64,000 nucleotides of DNA from UBA5026 sp949065595 (lineage in GTDB: Bacteria; Bacillota_I; Bacilli_A; RF39; UBA660): the NCBI GenBank assembly GCA_949065595.1, contig CARSXK010000003.1, positions 18,432 to 82,431 on the forward strand, read 5' to 3'. Position 1 is the first letter of the stretch. Each line of letters opens with the position of its first letter. Both the position numbers and the translations under genes were made by a program. Shown here piece by piece: positions 53,848 through 61,470 of the stretch. The notes under the pieces were generated by a model. The model was not told the origin of the DNA. It saw only the letters and a list, made by a program, of their open reading frames with translations, and did not search any database.

Positions 53848-54768
53848 ATGAAAACATTACAGTCAACAACGCATAAATACCAAGTAACCGAAGATTTAAA
53901 AACCAGTCTTATGAAAAATTTTTTGGACTCCATAGAAGAGGATTCTATGAAAGCTTTGGTGAAAAAATTACCTATATCTTATGAGGTATTGGCGCAGTAT
54001 ACTTCTATTTTAGAGGAGTGTGCGGTTGAATTTCAACATTGTAAACATTGTAAAGGACTTGCAGCTTGTCAAAATAAAGTAACAGGACATGCTTATTTGC
54101 CACATATCAGAGAAAATCATTTAGAATTTGAATATCAAGCTTGTAAATATGAACAGAAAAGATTAAAAGAGGAAAGTCATTTACAATATATGAAATGTTA
54201 TGAAATTCCAAAGGAAATTCAAAATGCGAAAATGAAAGAAATTTATACGGATGATGAAAATCGATTTGAAGCGATTAAGGCAATGAATCAATTCTTGAAA
54301 AAATATCCAAATGGGAAAGGAATTTATTTGTATGGAAGCTTCGGAAGTGGAAAGACCTATTTATTATCCGCCTTATTTCATGAATTTGCGAATCGTAAAA
54401 TTAAAAGTGCCATTGTTTTTTGGCCAGATTATTTGAGAGATTTAAAAAATTCATTTACAGGTGATAAAGATGAATTTAAAAATAAATATAATACTGTTAT
54501 GAAAGCACCTCTGTTACTCATTGATGATATAGGTGCGGAAAATACAACAGCATGGGGTAGGGATGAAATATTTTGTCCTATCATGCAATATCGGATGCAA
54601 GAAAAATTACCTACCTTTTTTACTTCTAATTTGGATTTGAAAGCTTTGGAACAACATTTTAGTATGACCAAAGATGGTGTTGATTTAATTAAAGCGAGAA
54701 GAATTATTGAACGAATTAAACAAATGGCAGAGCCAGTTGAAATGATTAGTCAGAATTTGCGGGATTGA
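53848..54768 (+). CDS. dnaI: Primosomal protein DnaI (helicase loader)
   Basis: 306 residues. The N-terminal helicase-binding part includes a CKHCKGLAAC zinc site. The AAA+ module has Walker A LYGSFGSGKTYLL (near 165) and Walker B LLIDDIGAE (near 225), then a sensor FFTSNLDLKALE. It loads the replicative helicase. The dnaB-dnaI pair is the normal Firmicute order, and a T-box with thrS often follows as it does here. Confidence 0.95.
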   Translation: MKTLQSTTHKYQVTEDLKTSLMKNFLDSIEEDSMKALVKKLPISYEVLAQYTSILEECAVEFQHCKHCKGLAACQNKVTGHAYLPHIRENHLEFEYQACKYEQKRLKEESHLQYMKCYEIPKEIQNAKMKEIYTDDENRFEAIKAMNQFLKKYPNGKGIYLYGSFGSGKTYLLSALFHEFANRKIKSAIVFWPDYLRDLKNSFTGDKDEFKNKYNTVMKAPLLLIDDIGAENTTAWGRDEIFCPIMQYRMQEKLPTFFTSNLDLKALEQHFSMTKDGVDLIKARRIIERIKQMAEPVEMISQNLRD

Positions 54769-54793
54769 ACTTGCATAAAATAAATAGAAAGCA

Positions 54794-54821
54794 TTGACAA
54801 ATTTAAAATACGTGTTATTCT
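54794..54821 (+). promoter_or_regulatory. Promoter for the thrS T-box operon
   Basis: TTGACA (54794-54799), 16 bases, TATTCT (54816-54821), with TG-T extending the -10. Confidence 0.65.
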
Positions 54822-54827
54822 AGTAAT

Positions 54828-55027
54828 AGAAAGATTTTGATTAGGACATGGTGCATGTTTAATATTGTAAAAGAGAGTTATCGTTTGGTGGAAGATAATC
54901 AATTTAGCATACATTACTCCCTATGAATCGTACTCGAAAGAGATTACCGGGTGACTCCGTTAACAGAAATTAAGTGATAAACTAGGATGGTACCGCGTGA
55001 AAACGCTCCTTTATGGGAGTGTTTTTT
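54828..55027 (+). promoter_or_regulatory. T-box leader controlling thrS
   Basis: The T-box AGGATGGTACCGCG is at 54985-54998. The terminator pairs ACGCTCC with GGGAGTGT (55003-55022) and ends in a T run. Stem I shows GAGAG and a variant TTTGGTGG. The specifier is less clear than in serS: the best threonine candidate is ACT at 54916-54918. Confidence 0.85.
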
Positions 55028-55082
55028 ATTTGTAGGTGAGTGTATAAAAAAAGTTTTGCTTTCAGAAAAATATATCATATCT

Positions 55083-55496
55083 ATGTACGATTTTCTTGTA
55101 CAGTATGTTCAAGTAGAATCCAATGAGGCATTTCGATATTGTAATTTTCCACATGATTGTATTAAAGATAAGATAAGTGGGATGAAGATAGAGAGATTTC
55201 CAATGATGTGTTATCAAGAGGAATATACAATTCGAGGAATGGTTCTATGGGTACGCGATCGTTCTGGAAAGACATTACCATATATCAACCCTTTATTACT
55301 TGGCAATATTTCTGCAGAGGAAATAATTGCTAGATTAGTGAGGGGAATGGATGTAGGGCTATTATTAGAAATTATGCTACAGAGAACAGAGTTTTCAGTA
55401 GTACCAGTTGACCAAATATCCGAAGAGCGCGGGTACACCCGTAAAAAATCTTATCAAAAAAAGTTTGACCAAAAAAGAAAGGAATGGTTTGAATGA
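55083..55496 (+). CDS. Unknown protein between the T-box and thrS
   Basis: At least 137 residues from the first downstream ATG. The open frame reaches back into the T-box, so an ATG at 54987 is not the start. Upstream candidates are TTG at 55056, or a rare ATA at 55044, which has AGGTGAG three to four bases before it like many starts here. The protein is soluble (MYDFLVQYVQ, RGMVLWVRDRSGKTLPYINP, ISAEEIIARLVRGMDV) with a very basic C-terminus (RKKSYQKKFDQKRK). It is not recognised. It overlaps thrS by four bases and is under the same T-box. Confidence 0.65.
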   Translation: MYDFLVQYVQVESNEAFRYCNFPHDCIKDKISGMKIERFPMMCYQEEYTIRGMVLWVRDRSGKTLPYINPLLLGNISAEEIIARLVRGMDVGLLLEIMLQRTEFSVVPVDQISEERGYTRKKSYQKKFDQKRKEWFE

Positions 55497-57226
55497 TGAA
55501 TATTAAAGAAAATGAAAGGTTAAGTATATTAAATCATAGTTGTGCCCATTTGTTAGCACAAGCAGTTAAAAGGTTATATCCACAGGCGATGTTTTGGGTA
55601 GGGCCTGTTATTGAAGAAGGATTTTATTATGACATTGATTTAGGGGATGATGTCATCAAGGAAGAAGATTTAGAAAAAATTGAACATGAAATGAAAAAAA
55701 TTTCCAAAGATGGAAAACGTATTGTAAGACAGGAGTTAACCAAAGAAGAAGCATTGCAAGCGTTTGCCAATGATCCTTATAAAATTGACTTAATAGAACG
55801 TATGAATCTAGAAGATACTGTCATCAGTTGTTATACGCAAGGGGAATTCACGGATCTTTGTAGAGGACCGCATGTAGAAACAGTAAAAGAAATAAAGTAT
55901 TTTAAATTGTTAAAGGTAAGTGGAGCTTACTGGAAAGGCGATTCTAACAATAAAATGTTACAAAGAATCTATGGTATTTGCTTTGAGACTGAAGAAGATT
56001 TGAAGCAACATTTAGAGTTTTTAGAGGAAGCCAAAAGAAGAGATCACCGTAAATTAGGCCGTGAACTTAATCTATTTATGATGAGTGAATATGGACCAGG
56101 CTTTCCATTCTTTCTACCAAAGGGAATGATTATAAGAAATATATTAGAAAATTATTGGTATGAGGAGCATACCAAAGAAGGATACGAATTTATCAAAACC
56201 CCTATTATGTTAAATCGCGAACTTTGGGAAACGTCAGGACATTGGGAAAATTATCGTGAAAATATGTATACTTCTACCATTGATGAAAAAGAATTTGCAA
56301 TTAAGCCTATGAATTGTCCTGGTGGCATGTTAGTTTATAAAAACGCTCTACATTCCTATAAAGATTTACCGATTCGTTGTGGTGAATTGGGACAGGTCCA
56401 TCGTCATGAGTCAAGTGGGTCTTTGAATGGCTTATTTCGGGTAAGAACATTTACACAGGATGATGCACACATTTTTATGAGAGAAGACCAAATCGAAAGT
56501 GAAATTATCCGTTTGATTCAATTTATCAATCGTATTTATCTTGTATTTGGACTAACATATGATATTGAATTATCAACTAGACCAGAAAAATATATTGGAA
56601 CAATCGAGTCTTGGAATCATAGTGAGGAAATTTTACAGAAAGCCTGTCATGAAGCAGGGCATGATTGTAAGATTAATCCAGGAGATGGGGCTTTTTATGG
56701 CCCAAAATTGGATTTTCATATCAAAGATTCTTTGGGGAGAGTGTGGCAATGTGGAACAATACAATTAGATGCTAATTTACCAGAACGATTTGATTTGACT
56801 TATATTGACAAAGATGGCAATAAAAAAAGGCCAATTATGCTTCATCGTGTTATATTTGGTTCTATTGAAAGATTTATTGGTATTTTAATTGAACATTATG
56901 CAGGTGCTTTTCCTCTTTGGCTAGCACCTACACAAGTCAATATAATACCTGTAAATAATGAGTATCATTTAGAATATGCAAAAGGTATAGAAACTTTGTT
57001 AAAACAACATAATATTCGTGTAGAAGTAGATGCAAGGGAAGAAAAACTAGGATATCGTATGCGTGAAAGTCAAACAATGAAAATTCCTTATACCCTTATT
57101 TTGGGAGATAAAGAGGTAGAAAATCAGACAATTAGCTATCGATTATTTGGACAAAATGATACGACTACTTTATCCCAAAATGATTTTATTGCTTTACTAG
57201 AGGATCAAATTAAAAGTAAAAAATAA
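55493..57226 (+). CDS. thrS: Threonyl-tRNA synthetase without the TGS domain
   Basis: 577 residues, about 60 shorter than usual, because it begins directly at the editing domain (HSCAHLLAQAV carries HxxxH; C and H follow in DLCRGPHVE). The class II core has MNCPGGMLVY, RCGELGQVHRHE, RVRTFTQDDAHIF and MLHRVIFGSIERFIGIL, and the C-terminal anticodon-binding domain is complete. The N-terminal TGS (N1) domain is missing; N1 is dispensable in several natural enzymes. The start may be the first or second ATG. Confidence 0.95.
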   Translation: MMNIKENERLSILNHSCAHLLAQAVKRLYPQAMFWVGPVIEEGFYYDIDLGDDVIKEEDLEKIEHEMKKISKDGKRIVRQELTKEEALQAFANDPYKIDLIERMNLEDTVISCYTQGEFTDLCRGPHVETVKEIKYFKLLKVSGAYWKGDSNNKMLQRIYGICFETEEDLKQHLEFLEEAKRRDHRKLGRELNLFMMSEYGPGFPFFLPKGMIIRNILENYWYEEHTKEGYEFIKTPIMLNRELWETSGHWENYRENMYTSTIDEKEFAIKPMNCPGGMLVYKNALHSYKDLPIRCGELGQVHRHESSGSLNGLFRVRTFTQDDAHIFMREDQIESEIIRLIQFINRIYLVFGLTYDIELSTRPEKYIGTIESWNHSEEILQKACHEAGHDCKINPGDGAFYGPKLDFHIKDSLGRVWQCGTIQLDANLPERFDLTYIDKDGNKKRPIMLHRVIFGSIERFIGILIEHYAGAFPLWLAPTQVNIIPVNNEYHLEYAKGIETLLKQHNIRVEVDAREEKLGYRMRESQTMKIPYTLILGDKEVENQTISYRLFGQNDTTTLSQNDFIALLEDQIKSKK

Positions 57227-57234
57227 TGCAAAAT

Positions 57235-57269
57235 AAAAATTAGGAAATATGCAATCCTAATTTTTTATT
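57235..57269 (+). terminator. Terminator after thrS
   Basis: AAAAATTAGGA pairs with TCCTAATTTTT around AATATGCAA. Confidence 0.85.
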
Positions 57270-57359
57270 GTTAATATTTTTGAAAGGGGAAAATAAGAAT
57301 GGGTTTTGTTACAATGTAAATTTTTAATTATTTTTATGTCAACCAATTGTCATGTTATC

Positions 57360-57388
57360 TTGCAAAAATCGACAAAAAATGATATATA
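57360..57388 (+). promoter_or_regulatory. Promoter for the GNAT gene
   Basis: TTGCAA (57360-57365), 17 bases, TATATA (57383-57388). GGAGG follows shortly. Confidence 0.55.
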
Positions 57389-57413
57389 AATAATAGGAAT
57401 AGGAGGATTTAGT

Positions 57414-57851
57414 TTGGAAGTATTATTTAGAAAAGCGACTCTTGATGATGTCGAGGGTATTATTACACTTTGCAATGAATGTTTTGGAGAAGAAACCTCT
57501 TATGAATATGCAAAACAAATATTTGAAGAAACAATGCATGACACCAATCAAATTTATTTGGTGGGACTGGTAGATAATCACATTGTTGCACATACCAAAA
57601 TTACCATTATACCAACTATTTATGAAAAGATGAACACATATTCTATTATCAATCATGTTTGTGTGAAGCCAGAGTATAGACGTCATAATATTGCAACACA
57701 AATGTTAGATGAGGTAACCAAAATTTGTAAGGAAAGAAATTGTAAGGCAATTGAGTTATGGTCCAATAATTATCGAATTCCTGCTCATTCTTGTTATAAA
57801 AAATATGGATTTGAGCCAAATGATGCAACTTTCTTTTCCAAGGAAATATAG
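57414..57851 (+). CDS. GNAT-family N-acetyltransferase
   Basis: 145 residues from a TTG at 57414 placed by AGGAGG seven bases upstream. The fold is complete: RKATLDDVEGIITLCNE at the start, the acetyl-CoA site VCVKPEYRRHNIATQMLDEV (R-x-x-x-I-A) and AIELWSN...SCYKKYGFEP at the end. It transfers an acetyl group from acetyl-CoA to an unknown amine. The next gene starts 14 bases downstream. Confidence 0.88.
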   Translation: MEVLFRKATLDDVEGIITLCNECFGEETSYEYAKQIFEETMHDTNQIYLVGLVDNHIVAHTKITIIPTIYEKMNTYSIINHVCVKPEYRRHNIATQMLDEVTKICKERNCKAIELWSNNYRIPAHSCYKKYGFEPNDATFFSKEI

Positions 57852-57865
57852 TAAGGAGATTCGTT

Positions 57866-59047
57866 ATGAAAATAAGTAATGTTTATGTTGGTGGGTGGTT
57901 TCAAAGAACCATGTTACAATTAACTGAAATTTATGATTTTTTAAGAGAGTGCAAAACAAAACTAGATTTGGATGCACAAAAATTAGCAGAATATCGTAAA
58001 AATTTAGGAATTGGAAGAATTGACTATGGCGTTTCGGGAGAAGAGTATATTCGTTTCACGACTTCTTATAATATTACTGTTAAAATTTTTGAAGATGGAT
58101 TAATTGTTTTAAACAATAGTAATGTAAGTGAAGATACTTTATTTGCAGATATTGATCATGTAACCGATTATTATGAAAATAAACTATCACCAGCATTCAG
58201 TTATCTATTTAGTTTAGGTGCACCGGTTCCCAAAGAACTTGCCAATATTGAAACAGTATATCCATATTTTATTGTTTGTGACAATGCCACCAATGAGAAT
58301 TTGGCAGATATGTTATCGCGCACAGAAAAACAAAAGTATTTTGAGTTTCGAAACGAAAACTATGATGTTGTTCGTGGTGATAAATATTATTTTATTAACA
58401 ATAAAAAGAAATCTTCTGAAAATATTGAACGCTACATTGAAGAACAAATTTTTATTCGTGAATTTAAGGGGCAGTTACATCGCTATTTGAATTTGCACCG
58501 TATTATTTGGGAAAAAATAGATGCGATTAAAGAGAAAATGAATGTCAAAGGTTCTGAAATTCTTAAGTTTACGACTAAATTAGATGGTTATGCTAAAACA
58601 ATTAATTTAATTGATGGAAGAATTAATCAAATGGGTACTTATGTTTCTACAAGAGAAAAAATCGCGAAAAGTGATCCTGAATTGGCTCAATTTCTTGCGA
58701 TTTCTGGATATCGATATGAAACATTAAGAGATACACTAGATTATATTAAGTATTTATGGGATATGACGCAAACGCATGTATCATCAGCCCAAAAATTATT
58801 TAATAGTGTAAAATCAGATGTGACAAGTAAATCCGTTGATAGTTTGACACTTGTAACATCCATGAGTGCAGGAGCTTCTATTATTGGCTTACTGACGAAT
58901 TCTGCACCTGAAATTACAGTATTCGGTGTTGCATATTTCTTTGCATTGGCATTACTTGGGTATTTTTCTACAAAGATATTGGGTGCAATATCAAGAAGAA
59001 GAAAATATGAAGTATCTGATATTGATTACGATAAGGACATTAAATAG
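57866..59047 (+). CDS. Membrane protein with C-terminal helix pair (CorA-like topology), unknown
   Basis: 393 residues. A long soluble N-terminal part contains a beta-rich region (EYIRFTTSYNITVKIFEDGL) and long helices (about 195-320), followed by two membrane segments near 325-342 (VTSMSAGASIIGLL) and 345-370. This is the topology of CorA-like and RMD1/DUF155-like proteins. The GMN signature of CorA channels is absent, so magnesium transport is not supported. No family is recognised with confidence. It may be co-transcribed with the GNAT gene. Confidence 0.7.
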   Translation: MKISNVYVGGWFQRTMLQLTEIYDFLRECKTKLDLDAQKLAEYRKNLGIGRIDYGVSGEEYIRFTTSYNITVKIFEDGLIVLNNSNVSEDTLFADIDHVTDYYENKLSPAFSYLFSLGAPVPKELANIETVYPYFIVCDNATNENLADMLSRTEKQKYFEFRNENYDVVRGDKYYFINNKKKSSENIERYIEEQIFIREFKGQLHRYLNLHRIIWEKIDAIKEKMNVKGSEILKFTTKLDGYAKTINLIDGRINQMGTYVSTREKIAKSDPELAQFLAISGYRYETLRDTLDYIKYLWDMTQTHVSSAQKLFNSVKSDVTSKSVDSLTLVTSMSAGASIIGLLTNSAPEITVFGVAYFFALALLGYFSTKILGAISRRRKYEVSDIDYDKDIK

Positions 59048-59072
59048 GGTTACATTGGTAATCCTTTTTGTT
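59045..59072 (+). terminator. Terminator after the two-TM membrane protein
   Basis: AGGGTTAC pairs with GTAATCCT around ATTG (one G-T), followed by TTTTT. Between here and 59313 only very short, interrupted frames are seen. Confidence 0.75.
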
Positions 59073-59313
59073 TGAAACAGGTGTTTGTTGCTTTATTCAT
59101 AGTGCATATGATATAATTTTTTTATCATTTAGTATTATGAATCAAAAAATTGTATTTAGTTTAAATGGTGTAGTATTTCGTTTGGAAAATTTATATGGTG
59201 TTTAGATAGAAATGTGCGATGTTGATTACTTTCATAAGTACCTCTAGTTTATTGATTTCTATATTAGAGGAAATAATTGCCTTTATAGAAGCTAAATAGA
59301 ATGGGGAAATAGG

Positions 59314-60003
59314 ATGCAGTTAGAAGATTTGAATAAAGATTATGATAGGTTACAAAAGAAATATGGAGCAAAAGAGTTGGATTCAATATATAATGGTGGT
59401 TGTAAAGATAATCCTGATATTTGCTTTGTCTTTATGAATCCAACAGGAAGAAATATTGCTTCTTCAAAAGATTGGAAAGGAATAAAATCTCCTTGGATTA
59501 GTACAAAAAATATATGGGATTTATTTTATGCAGTAGATTTATTAGATAAAATAATTTATCATAATATCAAAAGGATAAAAGGTTCACAGTGGACAGAAGA
59601 ATTTGCTAGTGAGGTTTATAGAGATGTTGAAAAGCATAAATATTTTATAACCAATTTGGGCAAATGTACACAAGTAGATGCGAGGGAATTGCCAGATAAA
59701 GTGTATAAAAAATATTTAAATCTTTTAAAACAAGAATTTAATATTATTAATCCTAAAGTAATTATTTTATTTGGTAATCAAGTAAGTTCCATAGTATTAG
59801 ATGAAAAAATATCTGTTTCACAGGTTAGAAAAAAATGTTTTGAAAAATCTATTAATGGCGTCAAATATAAATTTTATTCTGTTTATTATCCTGTTGGCAA
59901 TGGACGTTTTAATATAGATAAGTCTATTGAAGATATTAAGTGGATTATTGAAAATGAATTAACTGAAAACAAGGTACCTTTATCAGAAAGGGTCATGCTA
60001 TAA
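59314..60003 (+). CDS. Uracil-DNA-glycosylase-superfamily protein
   Basis: 229 residues. The motifs fit the family 4-like UDG fold: ICFVFMNPTGRNIA near residue 30 (the active-site loop, where family 4 enzymes have GEAPG), ITNLGKCTQVD in the middle, IIPKVIILFGNQV-like INPKVIILFGNQ, and YYPVGNGRFNID near the end in place of the HPS/HPG loop. The four cluster cysteines of family 4 are not obvious. It probably binds or repairs DNA, but glycosylase activity is not certain. Confidence 0.7.
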   Translation: MQLEDLNKDYDRLQKKYGAKELDSIYNGGCKDNPDICFVFMNPTGRNIASSKDWKGIKSPWISTKNIWDLFYAVDLLDKIIYHNIKRIKGSQWTEEFASEVYRDVEKHKYFITNLGKCTQVDARELPDKVYKKYLNLLKQEFNIINPKVIILFGNQVSSIVLDEKISVSQVRKKCFEKSINGVKYKFYSVYYPVGNGRFNIDKSIEDIKWIIENELTENKVPLSERVML

Positions 60004-60027
60004 TATTAAAGCATGGTCTTTTTTAAA
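59990..60027 (+). terminator. Hairpin over the end of the UDG-like gene
   Basis: CATGCT pairs with AGCATG, extended by G-T pairs, and ends in a T run. The gene stop lies within the loop. Confidence 0.5.
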
Positions 60028-60146
60028 GGATTAATTTATTAAGGATTTTTATTGTTTAGTTTTGCAGATAGAATAATGATGTTTCAATTACAACTAAACA
60101 AGATTTTTCTAGCAGGTGATGATCGAGTGATATAAATGGAGGTACT

Positions 60147-60317
60147 ATGATAGCTATAATTGAAGATGTTAGAAATGAATTTAAGGTTAAATTAACTGAC
60201 AATTTCGAAAGAGAGGTAATTCCTTTTTTTAATAAAAAAATATTGATTATTTGGAAAAGACCTTTACCAATTTACTACTTTACAAATTTTCTTGAAATTT
60301 TATTTTGGGTACATTAA
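60147..60317 (+). pseudogene. Truncated N-terminus of an AlbA_2 (Schlafen-type) DNA-binding protein
   Basis: From an ATG preceded by TGGAGG, the frame reads MIAIIEDVRNEFKVKLTDNF, then EREVIPFFNKK, and ends after 56 codons. The start strongly resembles the beginning of AlbA_2 / RecG-related ATP-binding proteins (E-F-K-x-K-L-T-D-x-x-E-K-E-V-x-A-F-x-N). The expected continuation (G-G-x-I-Y-I-G-V-D-D) is replaced by unrelated residues just before direct-repeat site C. It looks like a gene cut by the event that placed unit 2 here. Confidence 0.5.
60264..60284 (+). repeat. TTTACTAC-type direct repeat, site C (left edge of cassette-like unit 2)
   Basis: TTTACCAATTTACTACTTT shares 15 bases (ACCAATTTACTACTT) with site D at 61220-61244. 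It lies inside the remnant frame of the AlbA_2 fragment. Confidence 0.5.
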
Positions 60318-60344
60318 TGGTAGATTAATTTTTTTGGCAAAACC

Positions 60345-60353
60345 TGTTATAAT
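60345..60353 (+). promoter_or_regulatory. Extended -10 promoter for the Sua5-family gene
   Basis: TG-T-TATAAT (-10 at 60348-60353). The -35 is weak. Confidence 0.55.
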
Positions 60354-60379
60354 AAATAATTAGGAAGTGAAATTTTAAA

Positions 60380-61018
60380 ATGACAAAGTATATAAAAGAA
60401 CAAGATATAGATGATAATATTATGGTTGAAATATCAAATGCCATAAAAGATGGAAAAATCATAGTTTTTAAGACTGATACAGTATATGGAATTGGAACAA
60501 ATGTATTTGATAAAGAATCCTGCAAAAAAGTTTACGAAATAAAAGGAAGACCTATGCAAAAACCGTTATGTGTATTGATTTCCGATTTATCTATGTTAAA
60601 AAAAATGGTAGATTACATTAGTCCGATAGAAAAAAAACTAATTGATGCATTTTGGCCAGGGCCATTGACAATAAAATTTAAGAAAAAAGAAAATGTTTTA
60701 CCAGATATTATTTCTGCCGGAGATAAATTCGTTAGAGTTAGACTTTTAAAAGATGGGTTTGCCTATAATCTTATTAAAACAGCAGGGGTTCCTATTGTTG
60801 CTCCAAGTGCAAATCTTTCTGGTAATCCTACAGGAATAAACATAAAAAATATTATTAAGGAATTAAATGGTAAAGTGGATTATATTTTAGATAGTGGAAA
60901 TGTAAGTAATGATACTACTTCCACGATTGTGGAAATAGACAACGAAAAAGCAATTATTATAAGGGAAGGCAAAATAAAGAAAGAAGAAATAGCTAAAGTA
61001 ATAACATTAATAGATTAA
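60380..61018 (+). CDS. Sua5/YrdC/YwlC-family (TsaC) L-threonylcarbamoyladenylate synthase
   Basis: 212 residues. The YrdC fold is complete: KIIVFKTDTVYGIGTN (near 27), IKGRPMQKPLCVLI (the K-R-x-x-x-K-P substrate site), FWPGPLTI, and VPIVAPSANLSG. It makes threonylcarbamoyl-AMP for t6A in ANN-decoding tRNAs. The C-terminal Sua5 domain is absent, so it is the short TsaC-like form. It sits alone in an accessory region, within a direct-repeat-bounded unit and 54 bases upstream of the second three-hairpin element. It may be an extra or acquired copy. Confidence 0.88.
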   Translation: MTKYIKEQDIDDNIMVEISNAIKDGKIIVFKTDTVYGIGTNVFDKESCKKVYEIKGRPMQKPLCVLISDLSMLKKMVDYISPIEKKLIDAFWPGPLTIKFKKKENVLPDIISAGDKFVRVRLLKDGFAYNLIKTAGVPIVAPSANLSGNPTGINIKNIIKELNGKVDYILDSGNVSNDTTSTIVEIDNEKAIIIREGKIKKEEIAKVITLID

Positions 61019-61072
61019 AATTTTAAATTTTCAAAAAAAGGTTAATTGAATTATTTTGCTATATGTTTCATG

Positions 61073-61184
61073 CTACATAATAAGGGTAATATTATGCCTT
61101 ATTATGCGAAGACTTTAGTGGCTACACCACTAGTCCCGCCCATGAGACTACGTTTCGATACTATGGCACTGCATAGTATTTTAT
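61073..61184 (+). ncRNA. Three-hairpin conserved element, copy 2
   Basis: Hairpin 1 spans 61079-61103, hairpin 2 spans 61106-61139 (inner stem AGTGG / CCACT), hairpin 3 spans 61158-61179 (ATACTATG / CATAGTAT). Stem sequences match copy 1 while loop bases differ (for example GCACTG versus ACATCG in the last loop). A weaker T tract follows the last stem. Confidence 0.65.
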
Positions 61185-61219
61185 TAATATTTTAAATTAA
61201 TATATAAAAAATTCCTAAA

Positions 61220-61269
61220 TTTTACTACCAATTTACTACTTTTGAAAGCGAAAATATAGGAAATTATAA
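61220..61269 (+). repeat. Direct repeat site D with conserved flank (right edge of unit 2)
   Basis: TTTTACTACC followed by AATTTACTACTTTTG (61220-61244), then a block at 61250-61269 nearly identical to 8606-8625. The bases from 61270 to 61415 hold short AT-rich CTTATAAA-type direct repeats (61314, 61325, 61345 regions) and no gene. Confidence 0.5.
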
Positions 61270-61415
61270 AAATATATGTGAATATCTTTCAAAAATCAAA
61301 ATACCGAAAACACTTATAAACAAAGGTTATAAATACATTTAAGGACTTATAAAAGAACAACCCAAAATTCCTAAATTTTTAGAAGAATATTTTTTAATAA
61401 ATGACAACCATTTTA

Positions 61416-61444
61416 TTGATATTTCTACCATTTTATGCTATAGT
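61416..61444 (+). promoter_or_regulatory. Promoter for the MoxR-like gene
   Basis: TTGATA (61416-61421), 17 bases, TATAGT (61439-61444), with TG-C extending the -10. AAGGGGTG is the SD. Confidence 0.7.
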
Positions 61445-61470
61445 ATAACCTAATTTCAAGGGGTGTAATA

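Noticed and set aside
54987..55082. ATG at 54987 as the start of the gene before thrS
   Set aside because: This ATG is part of the T-box sequence GGATGGTACCG and the frame then crosses the terminator hairpin.
57866..59047. CorA magnesium channel
   Set aside because: Two C-terminal helices are present but the GMN motif is absent.
59138..59206. 22-codon frame after the two-TM membrane protein
   Set aside because: No SD and no coding character beyond chance, although a TATAAT lies upstream.
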